Shown: piece by piece, positions 56,801 to 64,000 of the stretch
Position numbering within the stretch: the first letter of the stretch is position 1
Layout of the letters: the number at the start of each line of letters is the position of its first letter
DNA from: Pterobdella sp. o SKG-2022
Taxonomy: Eukaryota; Annelida; Clitellata; Hirudinida; Piscicolidae
Length of the DNA stretch: 64,000 nucleotides
Reading direction: 5' to 3'
NCBI GenBank assembly: GCA_964035795.1
Contig: OZ038321.1
Location: forward strand, 27,691,387 to 27,755,386
Program-made: the position numbers and the translations under genes
Notes under the pieces: generated by a model
The model's input: only the letters and a program-made list of their open reading frames with translations
The model's database searches: none
Told to the model about the DNA's origin: nothing

Positions 56801-57554
56801 ATTACATAGATCGGTCTTCTAATATTGATACTGCCACAGGTTGTTATCAGCGTTTTTTATCCACAGAGGGAATGATTAAAGAATGTTGAGTTGATGATTG
56901 TACTGTGGTTTGAGGAGTGCCCTTGTAGTATTTTTGTGTTGTGGTTTCATTGTCTTTTGAACAGCTTTATGTTACCCATAATTTGTTTATAATATGTAAT
57001 ATAATACATTTCATAAAGACATCGTAGCTTGTATTTTATAATTTCAGTTTTTATTCTTCGAAAAATGAGGATTTCAAAGATACTTTATTTTAAAGAGACT
57101 AAAATTTTCGTTAAGTACAATTTTCATGTTTTATCGAAAATTTTAGTCTCTTTAAAATAAAGTATCTTTGAAATCCTCATTTTTCGAAGAATAAAAACTG
57201 AAAATATAAAATACATTTTATAATATTATTCAATCCATAATATACTTTAATTTATAATGTAAAACAAAATATGAAAAAATGTCATTAAAGTTAATCTGGT
57301 CACTTTAAGGGTGTGACAAATTTTTGGGATTGAATCTTATAAAATCTAGCCATACATCAATAAGCTTCAAATAAATACATTTTCCAAACTTTGATTTTTA
57401 GGGTCTTTCAAATCCTCGAAAAATCAGCCCAAAACAGTCTCTATACAGTTTGATAAAGTGAGTTTGATGACATTATTTTTTGGAAAATGTTCAAATAATT
57501 GTAAATTTTCAGAAAAAATCAAAGAAAAAAGAGTCTAGAAACATTAATAAATAA
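53822..57554 (+). CDS. LTV1: LTV1-like 40S ribosome biogenesis factor, 11 exons
   Basis: LTV1 helps assemble and export pre-40S subunits. Exons: 53822-53824 (ATG only, donor GTTGGT), 53895-53978, 54048-54218, 54363-54423, 54777-54861, 55294-55399, 55748-55801, 56027-56091, 56703-56839, 57402-57457 and 57513-57554; all phases agree; 864 bp, 287 residues. Family matches are PKKKKGFIIKKNSTTYKLIP (human MPHRKKKPFIEKKK...), DEEKRKEEQ, CGIYFEDNYDYMQHLR (human GVFFDDDYDYLQHLK), ELDADIMDVLE...EDNFIEMANQ (human DPDIVAAL...EDDFILQANK) and FYERFQGDDIEF. It is much shorter than human LTV1 (475). The conserved basic C-terminus is reduced to KKSKKKESRNINK, or continues in exons I could not place (see 61269-61341). 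Exon 1 and the last exon are the least certain. Confidence 0.75.
57042..57203. repeat. Foldback (inverted repeat), arms 69 bp, in LTV1 intron 9
   Basis: The arms 57042-57110 and 57135-57203 are essentially perfect reverse complements (TTTCAGTTTTTATTCTTCGA mirrored by TCGAAGAATAAAAACTGAAA), with a 24-bp loop. It lies between LTV1 exons 9 and 10. The arms differ in sequence from the 5943 foldback. Confidence 0.88.
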
Positions 57555-57769
57555 TTCTTGATTCTTAAATTTACAAAAATAAATCATTTCATTAAAAACT
57601 TTATAAACTCTATAAATATCGTGGTGCGTTTTAATTTTATCATCAATAAAAAAATTTGGAATGACTAATGTTTTTATATATTAGATTGAGTTAAATACCA
57701 AACAAGATACCATGCAATCGTAAGAGCCCCCTTTAGATTGAATGAAATAGACAAGAAGATACAATGTGA

Positions 57770-57945
57770 GAAACAAAGTATTTATTAATCTAAATCACGA
57801 AGCTTTTCGTAATTCTAGCTTACATTATCAAGTGAGTATTCAGTTCTATTCTACGTCATCAAGATACGATGTTATAGTAAGAGATATCCAAAATGGTTGT
57901 ACTTAATGCTTGAGAGAAACGAAGCTTGGTGTTTGTTTATTAAAC
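57770..57945. repeat. Dispersed hairpin repeat, copy 5 (reverse orientation)
   Basis: GAGAAACAAAGTATTTATTA, then CACGAAGCTTTTCGTAA, CTTACATTATCAAGTG and, after 85 bp, CGAAGCTTGGTGTTTGTTTA. Relative to the 18658 copy the core is reversed. Confidence 0.5.
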
Positions 57946-57959
57946 AGTTTTTTAGGCTA

Positions 57960-60760
57960 TTCTACTTTACTAAGGTGGTGTTCAATTAAGATAGGCATGT
58001 TTTCAAAAATTTTGAATCAATGCAAGCGTGTTTTAGCGCCCAAAGCGTACTGCTTCTTCTCCTTCTCTCATCTCTGCTTGTCCTCCCTCTTATTCTTTCC
58101 TTGAACTTGCTCGTGCTCCTCAAAATCCCCTTTCTACCTCTTTTTCCACTTATGGAGAAATCTGTCTTTTTACAAATCTACCTTTTTCCTCTTCTCATTC
58201 TAATTTTAAATCTTTTGAATCCTTTGTCTCTTCTTTTAAATTTGGTACTCACCCTGTTTATTGCTGTTATTTATCGACCTCCTTCTTCTTCTCTCTCTTC
58301 ATTTATTAATGATTTCTCTGCCTTGAATTTTTATATACTCTTTCCTCTCCTTTTTATATTGTAGGTGACTTAACATCCAATTTAACAACAAAACTAATTT
58401 CTACGCTAACAAATTTCTGGAACTTCTTGAACTTTTCAATCTTTCCCAACACTGTCTCTTCCACTCTCATTCCTCTGGCAACGCCATTGATTTTCTCATC
58501 ACATCATCCTTTATCAAATCCATTAGTATTCTTGCTGACCCAGTCTCCTTCTCTGATCACTACTTTATTCAATCTTCTTTCCCTGCCAGCCCCATCAAAC
58601 TCTCCTCTACTGTCAAGGTATCTACTCGTCCTTGGTCTCAACTTGACAAAACACTTTTCATCCAACTTCTTTCGGCTTCTTCTTTTGACTCTTTTTCTTT
58701 CACTGACGTTGATGACTTTGTTCTTGCTCTAGACTCTCTTCTCACTAATACTTTGAGTGTGCTTCTTCCCATTAAATCTTTTACCTACCATCTTTCCTCC
58801 TTCAAAGCTCTTTGGTTCGATGGTGAATGCGTCTCATCCAAACGTACTTTACGCAAGCTCGAACGTTCTTATCGTTCCTCTCTCTCTTCTTCCTCTCATG
58901 TTCTTTGGCTTTCTCACCTACCAACCTATCGCTCTCTCCCCCACTCCAAATGCTCAAATTTTCTTTTTTCTTCCATCAACTCTTCTTCCTCTCGTTGGAA
59001 AAAGCTCAATCGCGTTCTCTCCAAACAATCCCCTCCTCCTCCTTTTTCTTCTCAAGTTTTTCAGGACTATTTCCACAGCAAGATTCTTTCTATTAGAACT
59101 AATCGCTCATCATCTCACACTCCTCCAGCGTCTTCTCCTGCTCCGTCTCTTTCTCACTTTTTACCCATCACCTTCACAGACCTCATCTCCATCATCAAAT
59201 CTGTATCTTCATCTTCCTGTTCCCTTGGCCTAATTCCTCCACAAATCCTTAATGATCTTTCCTCTTTCTTCTATCCCATTATTCTCAATCATATTAACTT
59301 TTCTCTAGCTACTTCTAAGTTTCCCACCTTCTTTAAAGCATCTATCCTTACTCCAATACTGAAAAAACCTTCTCTCGATCCTTCTATCATCTTCAACTAC
59401 CGTCCTATTTCTAACCTTTCCTTTCTCCAAAATTCTCGAAAAAGCTATTTATCTCCAACTTTCAAACTTTCTTCTTTCTAACAATCTTCTCCCTTCTACC
59501 CAGCTGGCTTTCGACCCTCTCACTCTACTGAAACCTGCCTTCTAAAAAGCTCTAACGATGCTCTTCTAGCTTCTGACTCTGGTAAGCTTTCTTTTCTTCT
59601 TTCTCTTGACTTCTTTTCTGCTTTTGATACTGTTGACCACTCACTTTTACTGCAGCATCTCAACTCCTCTTTCGGTTTTTCTGGCTCTTCACTTTCCTGG
59701 CTTACCTCCTATCTCTCTAACCGTTCCTCCGCTGTTTCTATTAACTACTCTTCTTCTTCTCCTCTCTCTGTTCCTTTTGGTGTTCCTCAGAGATCTGTTT
59801 TTGGACCTCTTCTCTTCATTCTTTATACCTCTCATCTCCTTTGTTTCATCAAATCTTTTTCTTTTCAAAGTCAGCTTTTTGCCGACGACACCTACATCTT
59901 CTCTTCTTTACCTCTTTCTTCCCTTTCTTCTACTCTTGATAGGCTTAGTCTCTGTCTCTCTTCTATTCTTTCATAAAATGACTCCATGCATCTAAAACTT
60001 AATTTTATCTATGATTCTAAGTCTAAATCTCTTGCTTCCTCTCTCATTCCCATTATAATCTCTGACCTAACTATCTATCCTTCCTCCACTATTCGCTGTC
60101 TTGGCTTTCTCTTCGATTCTTCAATTTCTTTTAATTCTCAAATCCTCTCTGTTGCTTCTTCTTGTTTTTTTCACTAGCGTCGTATCAGACAGATCTCTTC
60201 TTATCTCGATGATGCCTCTCTTAAGATTCTTATCTGCTCTCTTGTTCTCTATCGACCTGATTACTGCAACTCTTTGTACTTTAATCTTCCTAAATTTATT
60301 CTCTACCCTCTAGTTAAAGCTTTTAACTCTGCTGCACGGCTGGTCTCTCATACTCCTAAATTCTCCCATATCTCTCCATCTCTTGTCAATCTTCACACGC
60401 TACCTTCTCACTTTCACTTTTCTTTCAAAATCTGTACTCTTATGTATAAAATTTCTCACTCTACTCTGCTTTCCTATTTTTCTAACCTCTTATTCCCTCC
60501 TAAACGTGCCGGCCTACGGTCCTCTACTCATTCTCAACTTTTCATTATCTCTCTCTCTCACTTCTATGCTAAATCTGCTTTTTCTTTTTCTGGTCCACTT
60601 CTCTGGAACTCTCTTCCTCCTTATCTTAAATCTTCTCCCTATCCTCTTTTTCTTAGAAATTTAAAAACCTACCTTTTCAAGCAGTTCATAGCAGAGCGCC
60701 TTTGTACGATGCATAAAAGGCGTTATATAAATAACTAATTATTATTATTACATCACAAAA
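57960..60760 (+). pseudogene. Near full-length CR1/L2-type LINE ORF2, frameshifted
   Basis: Endonuclease pieces occur from about 58020 to 58560 (GDLTSN near 58365, a degraded GDFN; NAIDFLI and SFSDHYF near 58480-58560 in another frame). A long ORF at 58753-59481 holds the linker and early RT (WFDGECVSSKRTLRKLERSY, NYRPISNLSFL). Past a frameshift come LLSLDFFSAFDTVDH (motif A, about 59600), VPFGVPQ and FGPLLFILYT (motif B, about 59775-59830) and FADDTYIF (motif C, about 59880). The C-terminus, YNSLYFNLPK-type to KRAGLRSSTHSQLFIISLS and HKRRYINN, ends at 60738. At least four frame breaks. The 3' end is TAATTATTATTA. The sense strand is strongly pyrimidine-rich. A second, 3'-only copy lies at 48041-48593 in reverse. 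Confidence 0.88.
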
Positions 60761-61595
60761 TTTTCAAAGACTTTCGAACGAAACAGTCTAATTTTTTCGA
60801 TATATTTCTTTTGTTTTGCCATTTTTGAGAATTAATAAAAAATTTTACAAAAACTAAGTTTTAATTATCGAAATTGTTCTTATATTACCAGGACTTTATA
60901 AATGAAGTAATCTTACGAGAAGCTCTGTACATTTATTAGTTTTTCATTTATCAAATGTGCTATTCATTCGATTTATTTCATTATTATTATTAGTTAATGT
61001 TGAAGCATAAAGTGAGGATTGAAGTATTGGCCTGAACATAATATGATGAAATTGAACAAAACTGTTAACCAGTTTATTTTTTTCCAATGTTTTGATTCAC
61101 TGCAAAATCATTTAATGACCATTTGTGACAAAACGTTCCTTAAAAATGGCCAAAAACATTTTCTACTTCTGTAACTTCTTCTCAAACGGTTTTCACGTAT
61201 TTATACATTTCAATTTCAAAATATTTCTAGAAACGTCGTAAGAAAGACCTATAAAATATTTTCATTTGTGCAAAAGAGCCACTGGAGCCACATAACCAGA
61301 AGTTTAATTCAAAACCTTTCCGCAAAAGGCATGTTTTTCAAGGTAAAATAAAAATAATTTTTTTAACTTTAAAATTGAATAAAATGATTTTTTCGAATAA
61401 ATATAAACTAAAAAATCAATTAATAAATTATTTTATGGTTCGGCCATTAGTTTTGAAGTCTTTAACCTACTGTCGATTTTATTTATAACTTATAATCAGA
61501 ATATACAATTTTTGTTATAAAAGTGCACTAAATTATCAAACGTTGGTAGTAATCAACCAAAGTTATAAAATTAAAATTTTGTTGAGGGCGTTATA
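60761..61595. other. Intergenic DNA upstream of Rab10 with exon-like patch
   Basis: A weak copy of the hairpin motif is at 60897-60940 (AGTAATCTTACGAGAAGCTC). At 61269-61341, PLEPHNQKFNSKPFRKRHVF is open between a possible AG acceptor and a GTAAAA donor, in phase with LTV1 exon 10. It could be an LTV1 exon displaced by the LINE, a 5' exon of another gene, or chance. Confidence 0.4.
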
Positions 61596-62523
61596 ATGGC
61601 TAAGAAGACCTATGATTTACTTTTTAAGCTCTTATTAATTGGCGATTCAGGAGTAGGAAAAACATGTCTTCTGTTCAGATTTTCCGACGAAACTTTCAAT
61701 ACAACATTTATTTCTACTATTGGTTTGTTTAATAATAAAATTTTTGAAAAATTTCACTAGTCATTGGACGCGTATTCATATCCTTAATTGAACGAATGTT
61801 CATTTTTAGTAAAAAACTTAATTTTACCTTTAGTTTATAATTTTTAGTAATTATTTAAAATAAATTCATAAATAAATTTGAAAAATTATATATTTTTTCA
61901 GTATTTTGACATTTTAGTTTCAATAATTTAGAATGTTTGAAAAGTTTTTTATATTTATTTTTTCCTAAGATTTGTTTTGTGATCTTGTTAAATTTTTTTT
62001 TTGCTAGAATTTATTTTCATCAAGTTTAAAACCAGACTTTTTCATAAGGATCACTAACCATCACTAAACTTCATATTAACTATTTTAAGAACTCAATCCT
62101 TAAACAAAACTTTTAAATAAAATTATTAATTTTCCATACTAATAATTATCTGAGTATCGCTATAATCATGCTGAATAATTAAATTGATTACAAAAAAGTT
62201 TCTTCATTTAAAACTTCCAATAGTTTCATTTTGATCCAATTGAAAGATCAGCACACATGCAAACATTCAAGGGTTCAAATTAATAATTCATAACAACTCC
62301 TATAAGTTTTTTAACTTTTTATTTGCCAAACCTCTCACATCAATTGCATTTTAAGAAAATATCTATTAACCAAATTATTATTTCTTTTATTAAATAATTA
62401 AAAATTTGAAAATTCTTATGTATATAGTTTATTTATAAAATTCTCAACTTGGTTTTTTCCAGGGATTGATTTCAAAATCAAAACAGTAGATTTGGGTGGG
62501 AAGAAAATAAAGCTACAAATATG
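61596..62523 (+). CDS. RAB10: Rab10 small GTPase, first two coding exons (partial)
   Basis: Ras-superfamily GTPase controlling exocytic and basolateral membrane traffic. Exon 1, 61596-61722, reads [20 protein letters not shown] followed by GKTCLLFRF and TTFISTIG; it contains the P-loop GDSGVGKT and ends in phase 1 at GTTTGT. Exon 2, 62463-62523, reads [20 protein letters not shown] (switch I to interswitch) and ends at GTATGTG before the DTAGQ motif. The 740-bp intron follows the TIG/IDFK junction typical of Rab8/10. Two lysines after MA (MAKKTYD), where Rab8 has MAKTYD, and IDFKIKTV favour Rab10 over Rab8. The remaining exons lie beyond the right edge. Confidence 0.93.
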
Positions 62524-64000
62524 GTATGTGCACTTGGTTATTATTGATGAATATATAACAATTTTATGATTCATTCTTCTATGAAATTTTATAATTGATT
62601 CATATTGAAACTTCCACAATTGATTGCTAAAAAGCCTAAAGAATAAAATAATGATTAAACATATACATTCAATAGTGAGACTGTGAATAGCAAAAGTCTT
62701 CAGGCTCAAAATTCTTGAGATTAATTCTTTTAATCATCATAACCCAAAAATTTTCAACGTTTTGATTCCCACATTCCTGATTTTGAATAATTTCAACCAT
62801 GGATTTATTTAGTTAGGAGTCATCACAATTCATTTTTTTACTTTTTAAATCTGTGTTTTTTATTTTCTTTTAGATTTCAAAAAGGATAACTCGTTTCCAT
62901 TTTGAATTTTTATCGGTTCTCATTTCAAAAATATTTTTTTTTAAACCTAACTTGAATGTTGTTTAAGTTTTTAAAAATATAACTTCTCCATCCACATTTT
63001 TTTAGTTTTTTTGGATAAAAATATTTGTCAATATAGTCTCACTAAAAAGTATTTATTCAGTTTTTTAACTTGAAGAATTTGAAAAAGCATAAGTTTGAGT
63101 TTTATATTTTTTATTCAACAGCTTCGACGCAAAATTCATTTTTCCTAAAAGTTTCAGATCAAAATTACTTACAGAATAAGTAAAAGTTTTATAAAGAATT
63201 AATTATGAAAACTGAAAAATATTCTTTAGAAGCAAAATTTCCATAAAATATAATTTTCAATCATTCATAATTTAAATAAGAAAAATTTATTTAAGTTTAT
63301 ATCAACAATATTTGAATTTTTTTGAAAAATATAAATAATACGAAAATATACACTATTTTAAGGCTTTGAACAGAAAGCCAAAATACTTAATGATGTATAT
63401 CGGAGTAACGAAAAGCTTTGTGTTAGCGAAATATTACCAGTTTTCATTTAACTCTAATTATGGCGAACATAAAATATTGCAACTAGATTACGTCAAATCC
63501 AATTATAATGTGTTCAATAATATTGAAAATCATTATATCTATTTTTTCATCGTCATTATTCTTTCGGTTTAACATATGCCTTGATATTCACTTGTTATGG
63601 TTGTTTCAAAGATGTTTTTTAAACTATCAACGTGCGTTCAACATTCTTTGTTTCTAAATTACACCAATACAAAAATTACTTGATTTTTATTTTCAGGCCA
63701 AAACGTTTATGAAATCGCTAATATTAACTAGTTAAAAAGATAATAGTAAATAAAAATAATAATAGTAATAAGCATAAACTATGATGACGGTTGAGAAACA
63801 AATATAAAAGAACCATATTTAAGCATAGTGCTTTTGGCAGTTGTTCTTGGTTTGGATATGCGTTAACATAGTTCGAATACACTTCAACCCGCAGTCATTT
63901 AATGATTGTTTCATTACTTAATTTCTTTTTATTATTTTACCATAGTATTTTATAGATATAATTCTTTACACAGCACTCATCACCATTCCACATGTGACAT
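62524..64000. other. Rab10 intron 2 and AT-rich DNA to the window edge
   Basis: No DTAGQERF-encoding exon found, so the Rab10 intron runs off the window. Nothing else recognised. Confidence 0.5.

Overview
This is eukaryotic, almost certainly metazoan, DNA. It is AT-rich and repeat-rich, with small exons bounded by GT/AG introns, a nuclear tRNA gene and several classes of LINE. No prokaryotic gene organisation is visible. The orthologues (Pax6, DIMT1, PRELID1, wolframin, LTV1, Rab10), the many long simple repeats (GTAA, CA, CTTC, CAT/CAC) and the kinds of retrotransposon suggest a lophotrochozoan. A leech or other annelid would fit, but that is inference and is not shown by the sequence.

Layout. 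0-2.5 kb: a broken R2-like LINE with a restriction-like endonuclease. 3-5.4 kb: the 5' part of a Pax6 gene on the minus strand, whose downstream intron holds a (GTAA)~160 array; the rest of the gene lies beyond the left edge. 5.5-9.6 kb: gene-poor, with a foldback repeat and a CCAAT cluster. 9.6-12.75 kb: a (CA)n tract and a broken LINE on the minus strand. 13-25.8 kb: essentially gene-free, with simple repeats, a tRNA-Asp gene, a 21-bp ACGTCA tandem array and a dispersed hairpin repeat. 25.8-35.1 kb: a C2H2 zinc-finger gene (+) whose large intron carries LINE and SINE relics. 36.1-39.5 kb: complete DIMT1 (-, 13 exons). 39.9-41.1 kb: complete PRELID1-type gene (+, 4 exons), head to head with DIMT1. 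43.1-44.5 kb: the N-terminal part of a wolframin-like gene (+). 44.7-47.1 kb: a JmjC/cupin membrane protein gene (-). 48.0-51.3 kb: a LINE fragment, a broken duplicate of LTV1 and a duplicate of the 41.7-42.9 kb block, joined edge to edge. 53.8-57.6 kb: LTV1-like gene (+, 11 exons). 58-60.75 kb: a broken CR1/L2-type LINE. 61.6-62.5 kb: the first two coding exons of Rab10 (+), continuing past the right edge.

The genes do not form one pathway. DIMT1 (18S rRNA dimethylation) and LTV1 (40S assembly) both serve small-subunit ribosome biogenesis. PRELID1 (mitochondrial lipid transfer), wolframin (ER) and Rab10 (vesicle traffic) are ordinary cellular genes. All exon models were built by hand from splice-site consensus, reading-phase agreement and remembered family motifs. 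No alignment or database search was run.
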